64,000 nt of DNA. It comes from Corella eumyota (Eukaryota; Chordata; Ascidiacea; Phlebobranchia; Corellidae). The position numbers were made by a program, and so were the translations under genes. The notes under the pieces are model-generated. The model saw nothing but the letters and a program-made list of their open reading frames with translations. It made no database searches and was not told the DNA's origin. Positions 42,570 through 54,710 of this stretch are shown here, one piece after another (within the stretch, counting starts at the first letter, position 1; each line of letters starts with the position of its first letter). The DNA lies in NCBI GenBank assembly GCA_963082875.1, contig OY720102.1, positions 6,138,001-6,202,000 on the forward strand, written 5' to 3'.

Positions 42570-45500
42570 ATGTCGAGCTTGTCGTGCTTTCACAATACCA
42601 TTTCTGACGCCAAGTTGATTAGCAAGGAAATAGAAAGGCAAATCAAGGAGGCCAAGAAAGAAGCTCGCACCCAAGTCAAACTGCTGGTACTTGGTACAGC
42701 AGAAAGCGGAAAATCTACGTTTATTAAACAGGTGAGTGTTTTAAGATAAAAGTCCTTGGGCTAAAAAACTGGTTTTATGCAAAAATAAACACATTTCATT
42801 TTTAAGCGTACAGCCAGCCAATAACATCTTGGAATTATATATTATTTATTACACTCAAAAATATATTTGTTCAACTGAAAACAATTATTTTCAATTGTCG
42901 TGCGTATAATTGGTAATAATAATAATGCCATATTACTACAAAAAATGTTTTTATAAAAGCATTTGTACATATAATTTTTGCGTAACCCAATTTAAATGCA
43001 AGGCTTAAAAAAGTAAACCCATTTTGTAGGGTTTTATGACACATTGCGTTGCGTGCCATTGGCCCCTAATATTCACTGAATATTTATTTTTACAAGCTTG
43101 ATTTATATACAAAACATTACGCTTATTTCTTGCTTGCTAAAATAACTGATTTTATATATATATACAGATATACGTATTTGCAAATTTGTATTTTAAATCT
43201 TAACGTCATGACTTATTTTTAATTGTTTGTATACTGGCTCTGGATGGTATCAAACTATATTACGTATTGTTCAGATAAAAGGGAACAGGTTTTAAAAATG
43301 TTACGTTACTATAGAGAAATGTGTAGTATTTTTTAGATGCAAATCATTTAAATGTCGTTATTTGTCAAAGTAAAAGCCTTGTTCAAAAAAGTTTAAATTA
43401 AGAAGCGGACTTTACGTAAATATCCTCTTTTACGTCAAGCAAAGTTTAATATTCATTATGACATTGGTAGAATACCAACTATTTAACTTTGAAACCGTTC
43501 TCAATAAACATTGTAGTTGGCCAAAACGGTTGAGTCACCGTTGATAGGCGCCCACCAATCACGGCTCCTTTCCAGTATTGCTCTGTGGCAGCGTCACATA
43601 TTTTGGCGCCATAATAAATAGTCAATAATCGCCAAAAATGCGCCAACTATACACAAATACGCCTGTTGGTTATGCTCTGTATGTTGTACATAAACAAACT
43701 AGTTATGCTATGTTTTGGTGCGGACCAATCCGAACTCGCTTACTCACTACTAAAATCACGTTGTTATAGTTTTTTTTTGGACACCAAAAGCTCATGTTTG
43801 TTGGCTTCAGTTTGATGTTAACTACATATCCAATTACGTCATATATCTCTAGGTCCAATTATTTTTTATTAAGTTTACAAACAAGTAACAAATATATAGT
43901 AATAATAACATATTAGCTCAGAATTTAAATACATCAAGATAAAAAACAAGAGTGACTTGTTATAACTACAGGTGTTAATTAAACGTAAAACATTGCTTTT
44001 TAAGCAATAATTTTTCTAAATTTTTAAGTATGAGGTACATCGACAAAATCTTGACATTTTAATTTGATGTGTTTTGCAATGCAATTAAACCAAGGGGGGT
44101 GTTTATAAGTTTAGACGCTTCGGCTGGACCTTAAATAAACATGTACGACACGTTTAAAAGCCATTTAAAAACGTTGTATCAAAATGTACTGTAAGAGCGA
44201 AAAACAAGATTCATAACCCGGTAAATAATAGGAGAAAAAACTTCGACCACGTGATCAGTTTTAATTAAATGCGTCATCTGTGGCTGTGAATTATTAAACA
44301 ATTTTTCGTGTTACAAAGCGGAAGCGGATTATAGAAAGAGAGTTAATTACCGAAAATAGGAAAAACTCGTTTCGTTGAAGGTTTTCGGTATTGTAACAGA
44401 ATGCGACAAACGCCAAAGTGAATATATATATATATATATATTACCAATTTTAAAAAAAAGTGAAAGTCACTGTTTTCAAACTGTATGGTATCTAAACTTG
44501 TATCAAATTTAGATATTCTGCGGTATACTCTTATATATATCCTGGTGATCTAGCCTAAATAAGACAAAGTAACCTATAAATTTATAGAACGAGTCCGATA
44601 TTTTTATCAATAAAATTTGAATATTTATCAAATATGGGTATAAAAATATATATTAAAAATACACTTTATAAATGAATAGCTTAACTGGTTGATTTTTTAT
44701 TTAAGGTGTAGTGATATAATGCGGTGTGACTTAATTTTAAAGGTATTTTTAATATCTGAAAAACCGCAGGCATCCTTAAAGGATGTTTCAATCAAAATGA
44801 CATATTCGTCATATAGTTTTAAAACAAGAAAGTACATTTAATGGAAATCCTAAAGACCCAAACAAATGTTAAATAATTACTAAATTTAAAACATTTTTGT
44901 CTTTGGCATATGGCATTTTCGGTGATTGACAAATAACATGTTTTAATGCAATATTTCAAAGGTTTTATTTAACATCAAATCGTATATTATATGATAATTG
45001 GTCAAAAGTCAATTTAAAGCCAATATTTGTGACACACATTCATGCATATTACGTAAGTTAAATATCCCAAACGTTTTGTAATGAATTTTATTTAGTCACC
45101 ACACGCAGCGTACTAGTTTAATTTATAAAAAAATAAGTCAATTAATTTGAGTTCTTTTTACAAAGAGATATACTCTGGTTACTTTCTTAAGTACAAAATT
45201 AACCTACTGAAATATTTATCACCAAAACGGTGCAAAATAATTTTACAAATGATTTAAATGCAGATTTCATTTCAATATAATTAGTTAAAGTAGTTTTTTT
45301 CTGTTCAAGAAATCTAGATAAAATTAAATGAAATTTATTTAATTTGAAAGAATTTTTTTTATAAACCCAATGTCGAGCACAAGACACTTATCACGTTTAT
45401 TGCAAATGCCAATTGTGATTTAACTCGCTAAAGAGTTAAAAACACAGTTATCATGTTTAAATTATGCCATATATAAAATGTTTTAATTAAAAAAGTTAAA

Positions 45501-48500
45501 CCATGGCAAACTATGTACAGTACTTTAAATACTTGTCTTTTATAGATTTGTGCAAGCTATCAAAATATGGCTTTTAAAAACTGTGATTAGTAAAAAATTT
45601 CAATATAAAGTCCAAATCTACATTTTACCGTAAAAAATTTACATTTAACTCTTAGACAGGATCTCGATTTACCTTTACAGTTTTGGATGTGATTAGGTAG
45701 CAGTTTTTGTCTAATCAGATACATTTTGATCAGTTGCTTTTTGTTATTTTTTTATTTTACAACTAATACATGCTTATGGTAATTTACTCACTTCAAACAG
45801 CAGTTTTTGTATTTTTAAAGCTTTTAATTAAATTTGGATACATTTTCCTATTTAGATGCGAATAATTCATGGTAATGGCTACTCTTTGGACGAGAAACGT
45901 AACTACATTGTCTCCATCTTTCAGAACATCAACATGTCTTTGAAAGCTTTGGCAACCGCTATGCGAAACTTTGGTAATTAAAATAAACGTTGTTGTATAT
46001 TGGATAAGTGTAATAAAGATTAATATATATAAATGTATGATAAAACATTATATATAGATATAAATGTATGATAAAACATTTTTTGAAGTTGTTGTAAACA
46101 ACATTAAATGCAAAACAATATAATACTGTCATGACTTATGTTGCTATATCTATAGATACGGAGATTGTGCTACACTTCTTTAAACCTATCATTTAAATAT
46201 GGAAATTACTTTGATTCAATACGACTTACTGGGTTACATTACATCTTAAAGTCATAGCGCTTAGAAAATGGTTTAATGAGCCAATTTATGTTATTTAATC
46301 CAAGTTCTGTTTAAAGACATGGAGTACGAGCATGAAGAAAATCAAAACGTAGGAGAGAACTTCACTGCGATGACGAGAGAAGAGGAAGAAGAAAGCATCG
46401 ACAGATCAAAAGTCGACGAGATCACAAAGTTTTGGCAAGATCATGGCGTTCAGCAATGTTATTTGTAAGTTAATAAAATATTATATTTATTTATATTAAA
46501 TTTAAAAAAGCCTATGTTACAGCTATACATGTAGCATATCAATACACTTTAATACCTTTGCACAAACCTATATTACATGTATTTTAAAGTAGCTTAGTTA
46601 TGGTTAAGTGGTTGTATTAAAAGCCACTTAAACTTGCTTGTCATTAGATGTTACTTATTATAGTTAAATCCTTTTTGCAAGTATGGATTTTCAAAAGCCA
46701 AACAATGTTGTATTTAAAATCAACTCTTGTGAGTTCCAACTAAGGTTAAATGACACATAAAAACAAGACTGGGATAATCAGGTCTAAAACCTAATTATTT
46801 CGGTACAACATGGGTGGGTGTATATACGAAATTACCTACGCAATATTAAGTATATATTATAGGCTATTCAAATAACACAAACAAGAAATAAAATATCTGA
46901 GCCTAAACGAAAAAATATTGTGCGTTGTATTTAAACTGTATGTGTAGTTCCTTTTCAATGTATTTTTTAAAATGATTCATTCCGAAATAGGACTTGTTGT
47001 TATATAACTTCAGCTTCACTATTTTTGCCAAATCGATCTTATTTTTAGCCGAATGGCCAATTCGTTTTTGCAAATTTGATACCCTTGTAGTTGTTAATAT
47101 GCCGCGATATTAAATTGAACTTTAAAAGCACATTGCCAAATAACAAAAAAACGAATAACAACAACAAAAAAATATTTATTTTTATAAACATGCTCACATG
47201 GTTATTTTTAACTTGATATAAATATTTAATATTGGTATTTTTTGTTTCTAAATTTGTGTTTCAAAGTACATGTTTTGTATTGACAAAGTGTGTGCTATTT
47301 CCTGTTTTAACAACTATGTATTTCCGTCGTAAATCGTTATATCCTGTCTATATTGATTCGCCAAAAATACATCAACGAAAGTAATTTGATAACACGTGGT
47401 ATGGTATTAAGAGCAATTTATTTGTGACTTCATGTTTTAACCGAAAATCAAATATTGTTTAACAGGTCATCTTTCTATTTTTGTTTGTTGTTATCAGGTA
47501 TTTTTGCTTGTTGTTATCATGGGCGTTTGCGTTCTTACACCTATCTATTTTTACTTTTGTTTGACCCGGTTCTAGGCTAAATTTGGCTTAAATTCTTGGA
47601 AGTAAAAACCCTAGTTTCGTAAGTAGTATGATACTCTTAACGTGTATTTAAACACTTAACTCAACTTTTGCGTGGCATGAGTGTAATCACGAGTTTGTTA
47701 CAAAATTTACCAAATTGTCAGAATTTTTTTTTTTAAATGGCGTCAAAAATTTTTAAGTTTTAGCTACGTCATGCTATGATCAAAGCCATTTTTGTTTAAA
47801 CAAAAATTAATTTTTATTTTACGCATATTTTGGGGATTTTTAACTTTTTTATTTTACTAACTTAGGTTTATTATTTAACAGTCGTCATTTCAATGTTATA
47901 TCAACAAATTCTTGTCAATATATTGCTTTATTACTAAAATATTTGACAAACACGCTTTTAAAATTTGCTGTTTAACTTTATCATGACAACGCTGTATTCA
48001 AATTTAAGTCGGCACGCAACGGCATTGTATTCATTTCAAGTGCCTTTAAAAGTCGGAAATTTGAAATTCTATAGAATAAAGCCAACCCAAAAACACAAAT
48101 GATAATAGCATCATAGACAAACTTGATCTATCTATGGTTTAAAATACTTCGTGGTAGAGTTTGTAGATTCAGTTTAATCTTAACAATAGTTAAGAAATTT
48201 TCGGCCGTTTTTGCCTGTGACAGTCAAAAATTGTACGTGATGTTGCTAAAACAGTAAAGATTGATAGGTCTTAACATCCTTTAGTATGCTTGAAAAACAT
48301 GATTTTATTCCTCGGATATAGTCTCTAAAAAATTTAAAGCATATCAATTCTAAAACATCTTCTAAAATTGATTTAAACTGTTCATTTTTTTTGTTTTAAC
48401 TTAAGATTGAGATATCCTTTAGTTATATTTTCTTACTTAAGTAACTAATTAAATAATTAATTTTTGTGTATTAATATGTTTTGTTCAATAAATAAATTTA

Positions 48501-51170
48501 AACAATTTTGGTAATTTTACACTATTTTTTTTGGTTCTTTTTTGCAGAAGAGGAAATGAATTTCATCTGTTTGACTCTTGTGCATATTATTTAAACGACC
48601 TTGGCCGAATAGCAAGCGAGGGATACCTTCCCACCTTACAGGTATATTAATATTTACGTTTTGTTGTTATAGAATTAATATAACGCTAGCTACTATATAA
48701 GGATTTTAATCATACGGGTATACAAATGAATATATGAAAAAATACACATTTTTGGATACTAAAACTAACAGCAGGGAATTAATCGAACTAATCTAATATG
48801 ATCCCACACATTTACCCAAAGGCCATTACACTAAAAGTATTTATTTTATCTATCTTCTTACTAATACAATTCACTGGTTTCCGAAGCGGTTTGTCAAGAT
48901 AAATTAATTTGGCTTGTTCGTATGCAAATGACATTGTACTTCTTAAGTAATCACCTTCGAATTGGATCCAAATGGTTAAGTTAATGTCAACTTCGCGTCG
49001 CTTGTGGTTAAGCTATATAACGCTAAAGTGCTTGGCATGGGAAAATGATTGACGTGACATTTTACTGCGAATGTAGGTCGTTTTTGCTGCCGAAAAAGTG
49101 ATACTTTGCAATAGAAGTCCCTTATTTAAAGACAATTTTCGTACTGTAAAACTATAAACATAACGTAGCCTTAACATTTATAAATGTTTATATTAAGATA
49201 AAAATTCCTGTATACGGCTTGGAGTGTACGGCTTAGCCTTTTAAGCCAAGCCCTGAAAAATCCGCAAAATTAATCCAAGTTTACAGCTTACCTCGGGTGT
49301 ATAAATTGTACAATTAAACCATTTATGCGATATACAAGTTATAACTAAAATCACTGTCATTAAATTTTATGGACCGTTTTTGATGCCTAATATGTGTTAT
49401 ACCATTTCTGATCCAATTCAAGTTACTTGCTACCCTTGGTAACATGATTGACATCAACGACTAAAATTTCAAGGAATCGGGAATGGTTTTTACCTTGTTT
49501 TGGCACCGGAAACTAAATTTGTAATCTGATTGTATTTGGAAGTAGTTTTGCACCTTTTACTGCGGCTCAGTGTATTTTGTGCGTTCGGAAATAGGTCAAA
49601 TTGTTTGCGGTAGTTATAGGGTTCAGATTAAGTCAGTTAGCATATACGTTAGGGCTTAAAAGAGATTTCTTATACTTAAGCAATAATTTTGTTTAAATCT
49701 TAACATGCATTTGTGTTGGTTATTAATATTCCTACTGGCGTATTTTACTTAACTATATAGTCATTTATGATTCTTTCTTCCACCAATTTAAAGCTGATTT
49801 ATTGTTAAATGTGTCATGTAATTACAAACAAAAACAAAAATAAATTTAGAATATGGGAATTTAAACACATTTACAAATAGTTAAAGTAAACTAAGGAATA
49901 ATACAAGTTAAATATAAGCTCTGATCACAATATTGTTTTAAGTTATAAGAAGGGTTAAAAATTAAAAACACTCCTTTGAAGTGTCCCAACTAGTTTTAAG
50001 GGTTTAATTGGAAATCGAACGACTTTCATTATTTTTTTGGATTTATTGCAAACTTTTTAACTTTATTAACACCTGAACCGCTTTTTACAGGACATTTTGC
50101 GGGCTAGACTTCCCACACTTGGCATCAAAGAATACCTTTTCAATATCGATAACTTTATAGTCGGCATTGTTGACGTCGGGGGACAGAAGACTGAAAGACG
50201 AAAATGGATTCACTGCTTCGAAAACGTAACATCAATCATATTCCTTGCAGCACTGAGCGAGTAAGTAAACTTTTGTCGTAAATATGAGTATTTATCCTCA
50301 AATAAAAGGAACCTATTTTTGCTCATTAGCTTCCCCTAGCGAACAAAGCTGACAGTAAATAATTAAGGTTTTAAAAGCTTGCTAATTTAAATCCCCTTTT
50401 ACGTTTTATTTTTCTTAATTCATAACTGCAGATTTTTGCTTTAACTGGCGTTATTTTTTAGATACGACCAGTGCATACCAGAAACTGAAATAGCACAAGA
50501 TCTTCGCAGTAGTCTCAACAATTTACGCCTAAACAACTCCTTCGAAAACAACAACGGCAACCTCACACCTTACCAGCACAGTCAGCGAAAGGCAAAGCCC
50601 ATGTCCAGGTCGCACTCCGACTACGCCTCGAAAAAGAATAACGAATCAAGTAAATCTCACTTGGCGGCACAAAGACTAACAAAACGAAACCACGCATCGT
50701 TTCACACGAGCCCCAAGGCCAAAGACGTACTCCCCCCTTTTCCCGTTATAAAGAAAAACAAGGAACGGGAGCGACTGTATTCCGAAGAGATGCTAACCGC
50801 CGACTGTCCGACTGTTAACCGGCTCCGAGAGAGCTGTGCTTTATTTAAGACTATAGTTAACAGTCAGTGGTTTGAAAACACGTCAGTTATCCTGTTTTTA
50901 AACAAAACCGACATCTTGGAGGAGAAGGTCGGCCACTCGGCGATTTCCGATCATTTCACCGACTTCACGGGCAAGGACGATAACGTCGAAGACGTAAAAG
51001 ACTACATTCTAAAAAAGTACACCGACTGCTTTGACCGAATCAAGCACACGAAAAGAACTCTTTATGCACATTATACCTGCGCGACGGACACCAACAACAT
51101 ACGGTTTGTTTTCGCCGCTATAAAGGACATCATTCTGCAAAGTTATTTAATGAACTATAACTTGGTGTAG
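42570..51170 (+). CDS. Gq-class heterotrimeric G-protein alpha subunit with large switch III insertion, 6 exons
   Basis: Exons 42570-42731, 45856-45973, 46317-46464, 48548-48641, 50091-50260, 50462-51170; 466 residues against about 355 for ordinary G-alpha. Motifs: P-loop GTAESGKST (42-50), [10 protein letters not shown] (55 on), switch [10 protein letters not shown] with catalytic Arg180 and Mg-binding Thr183, switch [14 protein letters not shown] with Gln206, NKTD (378-381), TCAT (436-439) and the tail NYNLV. The tail and [15 protein letters not shown] place it nearest Gq. It lacks Gly2, so no myristoylation is expected; Cys6 could be palmitoylated. Position -4 is Tyr, not the Cys modified by pertussis toxin. 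Two oddities: Ala44 replaces the P-loop Gly equivalent to Ras Gly12, and about 106 residues are added at switch III. A divergent ascidian G-alpha class (Gx) has, from memory, been reported; not verified here. Confidence 0.93.
42732..45855 (+). other. G-alpha intron 1
   Basis: 3.1 kb. Mostly plain AT-rich DNA with an (AT)n microsatellite at about 44421-44441. A GC-richer segment at 43510-43640 has CCAATCA, TTTGGCGCC and GTCACAT, a possible control element. No alternative exon was recognised. Confidence 0.5.
46026..46081. repeat. 31-bp direct duplication in G-alpha intron 2
   Basis: ATATAAATGTATGATAAAAC followed by ATT occurs twice, at about 46027 and 46058, with a short ATATATAG spacer. Confidence 0.8.
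46465..48547 (+). other. G-alpha intron 3
   Basis: 2.1 kb of AT-rich sequence. A local direct repeat of TTGTTGTTATCA occurs near 47486 and 47511. Nothing else stands out. Confidence 0.5.
48642..50090 (+). other. G-alpha intron 4
   Basis: 1.45 kb of plain intronic sequence ending in TTTTTACAG. No repeat or element recognised. Confidence 0.5.
50462..51170 (+). CDS. G-alpha last exon: switch III insertion, alpha3, NKxD, TCAT and C terminus
   Basis: This exon starts with EYDQ (231-234) after an intron at the place I recall for Gq genes. Gq then has about nine residues of switch III before NRMEES; here about 115 residues lie before [10 protein letters not shown] (350 on), all in one exon. The insert (50474-50818) is rich in Ser, Asn, Lys and Arg, has runs such as ENNNGN and basic clusters KKNKERER and RLTKRN, a PPFP motif, and no sign of a folded domain. 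It is clearly less AT-rich than the introns, with ordinary codon use, so it reads as coding rather than retained intron. After it the sequence returns to a canonical core ([15 protein letters not shown]). Confidence 0.9.
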
Positions 51171-52349
51171 CAGTAAATCGTATTTGATATAATTAAGTTT
51201 TGTGTTTGTTGGGTTTAATTAGCACAGTCATTAAAAATCGTTTGTTCCAATTCTTTTTTTATTTGATAACACGATTTTAAGATGACTAAGAATTGAATGT
51301 AAAACAAATGTAAATTTGGTACAGGGGCAAAACAGAAACGTTTATTTTATTGCTTTCATTAGCAGCTACTTTTTTATCAGCCAAGCATGGTATCACCACA
51401 ATCGTGCTGACTTTAGTGCAGTCAAAAAGTTGTGTTAAATACCAATCTAATTTTTAGCTCCCTAGTAACTCATTTAGTGTTACATAGTTGCCTAGCTACC
51501 TCTTCAATTTCGGATTTTTATTTTTTCGCGATTTTTTAAACAGTGCAATTTGATACAATTGGCAAAATTGCTTCAGTTTTATCCGTTTTATCAATACTAG
51601 ATTTTTTGTTTTATTTTTGTTAGATGAACTAAAAATTTCTAGTTGAACGTTGTTGTTGTTTGTTGGTTTACTGGTATTTTATTTTTAAAGAGTTTCTTTT
51701 TCTATTTTTTGTTTTTTTTGTTTCTTGCTTTGACAAAATGAATATAGGCCTACGTTTACTCGTTTCTCCTTATTTGTTAAAAATAAACATTTCGAAAATG
51801 TATACGAACAAGTTTAACATATTCGAGGTTATCTTATTAAGCAAATCAAAAATAAATTGAAACTAAATTTATTTGAAAAAGAAAACATGGATTAGTTTTA
51901 TCAATGTAAAAAGGAATTTATTTGTTTCTTTATTTTAAAATCAAAACAAGTAAATTTTGCTTCAAACGGCGTCCGATTAGAGCAGTTGTGAAACTCCAGT
52001 TAACTGTAAAGATAACAAGTGTAGCAGAGTTTTTTTTAATAAAACTGTTAGCTTTCACGTTTTGAAAATAAAAATATAAAAAATTTAAAAATGTTTTCTT
52101 TAGCGGGAATCGAACTCAAAAATGTAGTCCATCTATAGCCATACAGAGCGATACTATTAAACCAGGCACAAATTAAGTTACTGAAAAGACGCCGCTGACT
52201 TAGTTTTTGCCGAAAGGAAAGTTAAAAAACGTTTTTTTTTCTATAACTAGGTAAAACAAACGGGTCATTAGCTAGTGGACAGCGTAGAAGCAAGGGCCTT
52301 CAGGATTTAACTTTTTTCAAGTTACTGGCATATTTATTTTTATTTCAGG
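51171..52349. other. G-alpha 3' UTR and downstream non-coding sequence
   Basis: AT-rich sequence with AATAAA at 51782-51787 and 51851-51856, possible poly(A) signals. A short tRNA-like antisense remnant (52098-52165, GGGAATCGAACTC) probably marks a decayed SINE. No coding exon seen. Confidence 0.5.
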
Positions 52350-52410
52350 CATCCACTGCTAAGTAGTCAAAAAAGAAATCCGTTGCAACAACAAAAATCA
52401 AAAAAAAATA

Positions 52411-52495
52411 ATGGAAAAACCAAGAACGTCGTTTAGAATTGGAAAGGTTAAGAAGAATAAAAAACCAGCTTCTGCCAACGCTTGCAAAAAAGAAG
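52411..52495 (+). CDS. Possible first coding exon of an unrecognised gene
   Basis: A pyrimidine-rich acceptor (TTTTATTTCAG, ending 52349) precedes a 146-base candidate exon, 52350-52495, that ends at a strong donor (AAG|GTAAGT). Inside it, ATG 52411 opens a frame of 28 codons reading MEKPRTSFRIGKV and then a Lys/Asn/Ala-rich stretch to CKKE. The peptide is strongly basic; I do not recognise it. No second exon was found in the repeat-filled sequence to the right, so if real the gene must cross the satellite array, or the exon is a remnant. Confidence is low. Confidence 0.3.
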
Positions 52496-52814
52496 GTAAG
52501 TTATATATAATATACTAAGGCTTTAAGATAAAGATTGGCAAATGCCGATTTACACACATCACCTAATATCACAGGCAGATCGCGCATATGATATCTAGGC
52601 GGTATTTCGTTAAACACTAACAACACAAATACTACGCGTTGTTCAACTTTTTCAGTGATAAAATTTATAATTTCAACTTTGAAATATCAATAAATTTTGG
52701 TTTGTTTAGTGTTTTTGAATGCTTGTTTGTTTACTAGGGATAAAATATCAATATTTTATTGTTTATCATATCATCAAAATTTAAAAAAAGTTACTTTTTT
52801 CCTATTTTGATTAA

Positions 52815-54025
52815 AATCTCGTGCACCATCTTGCAGTAAAAAAAAAAGAAAATGAAAAAAAAATATTTTGGCATTTTTTTAAAAAAAGACAATTACAGTC
52901 TACTATAAGCCTTTCTAACGTTTTAAACTTGTTTTTAACAAATTAAAAATCACGTTTAAAAATTGAAAAAAAATAAATAAATAAAATTTGAAAAATGCGA
53001 CTCTTGTGCACCATCTTGCAGTAAAAAAATAATTATAAAATTAAAAACAAAAACAATTCTAAAATAAAAAAAAAAAATTTTGGGCATTTTGGGGCAAAAA
53101 AATTTCTTTCAATCCAATTTAAGTCAAGTAAACGTCTTTAAAACTAAGTTTTTGTCGAGTTTCGGTGACTTACTTTTTTCCCCCAAAACAGCGATTTTCG
53201 GCATTTTCTACAAGGGTATTATACCTTTGGTGCTTTGCTAAATTTGGCGAAAAATGAAAAAAAAATATTTTGGAATTTTTATGCATAAAATGCACTTTCA
53301 GTCTACTATAAGACATCCTAACGTTTTCAACCTGTTTTTAACGATTTAAAAATCACGTTTTTATCAAAAAATAAATTTGAAAAAAAGCGACTCTCGTGCA
53401 CCATCTTGCAGTAAAAAAATAATTATAAAATTAAAAACAAAAACAATTATAAAATTAAAAAAAACAAATTTTGGGCATTTTGGGGCAAAAAATTTCTTTC
53501 AATCCAATTTACGTCAATTAAACGTCTTTAAAATTAAGTTTTTATCGAGTTTCGGTGACTTACGTTGTTCCCTCAAAACAGCGATTTTCGGCATTTTCTA
53601 CAAGGGTATTATACCCTTGGTGTTTTGCTAAATTTGGCGAAAAATGAAAAAAAAAATATTTGGGCATTTTTTTGCATAAAATGCACTTTCAGTCTACTAT
53701 AAGCCATCCTAACCTTTTCAACCTGTTTTTAACGATTTAAAAATCACGTTTTTATCAAAAAATAAATTTGAAAAAAAAGCGACTTTGCGCCATCTTGCAG
53801 TAAAAAAAAATAGAAAATGAAAAAAAAATATTTTGGCATTTTTTGCAAAAAATGACAATTACAGTCTACTATAAGCCATTTTAACGTTTTAAACTTGTTT
53901 TTAACAAATTAAAAATCACGTTTAAAAATTAAAAAAAAATAAATAAATAAAATTTGAAAAAAGCGACTCTTGTGCACCATCTTGAAGTAAAAAATAATTA
54001 TAAAATTAATAACAAAAACAACTAG
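52815..54025. repeat. Tandem array of short (about 185 bp) and long (390 bp) units
   Basis: The anchor GTGCACCATCTTGCAGTAA recurs at 52821, 53006, 53396, 53786 (as GCGCCATC) and 53972. Spacings are 185, 390, 390 and 186 bases. The two short units are nearly the same, and so are the two long ones. Long units contain an extra block with TTTCGGTGACTTAC, CAGCGATTTTCGGC and TACAAGGGTATTATACC. The array therefore reads short-long-long-short, then breaks off inside a fifth unit. Confidence 0.88.
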
Positions 54026-54147
54026 ATTTATTTGATAAATAAAATATAGTTCGAAATTATTTGATTATTTTTAACATAAATTTTTATAAATAAAAAAAGA
54101 TATGCATAAACATTAACTAAAAATTTTACATGCTTTTATTTTTTATT

Positions 54148-54710
54148 AACAAAAAAGCATTTATATATATTATGCAAACAAAAATTAATATTTTAACCCA
54201 GTTTTAACTTAGTAATATTACAATATACATTATACTAAATTTTAAATTCATAAAATTGATTTTATTAAATAAACAAGCACTTAAATATATAACTACTTAT
54301 ATTACAAAATACATCATACCCAATTTGTAATGCTTAATATCGAACTTTAATTTTTAATGAACAAACCAGCATTTAAATATAACAAACAAACAATAATTAT
54401 TTTTTAATTCATTTTCGAATTATAAATATTACAAGATATAACCGACCAAAATTTAAAAACCTAATAACAATCATTAAATTTGAATAAACAAACACCTATT
54501 AATTAGTAATTAGTGACAAAAATTATAATTTTAAATCATTTTTGAGTTACTAATATCATGATATACAATTGACCAAGATTTAAAAAATTAACAACAACCT
54601 TTAAATTTTAATAAACAAACACTTATTAAAAAATCTAAGATTTCAAACCATAATAAATACACAGACAATAACAATATGTTTCGAAATCTAAGATTTCGAA
54701 CCATAATAAG
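54148..54710. repeat. Decayed tandem array of roughly 88-128 bp units
   Basis: A motif like AAACAAACACTTATT recurs at about 54150, 54273, 54361, 54488 and 54614, with related AT-rich sequence between (ATATTACAA, AATTTAAAAA). The copies are far apart in sequence, so the array is old. It is followed by two copies of a palindrome-bearing segment (AAATCTAAGATTTC, 54631 and 54684). Confidence 0.5.

Noticed and set aside
44421-44441. (AT)n run in G-alpha intron 1 as something functional
   Set aside because: A plain microsatellite, common in AT-rich introns.
50640-50850. The G-alpha insertion as a retained intron
   Set aside because: A weak donor-like GTAAAT is present near 50650, but base composition and codon use look coding, and no matching strong acceptor in frame was seen. 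RNA data could still overturn this.
53377-53631. 84-codon frame within the tandem array
   Set aside because: It is a by-product of the 390-bp repeat unit and is Lys/Asn/Phe-rich as AT-rich DNA gives by chance.
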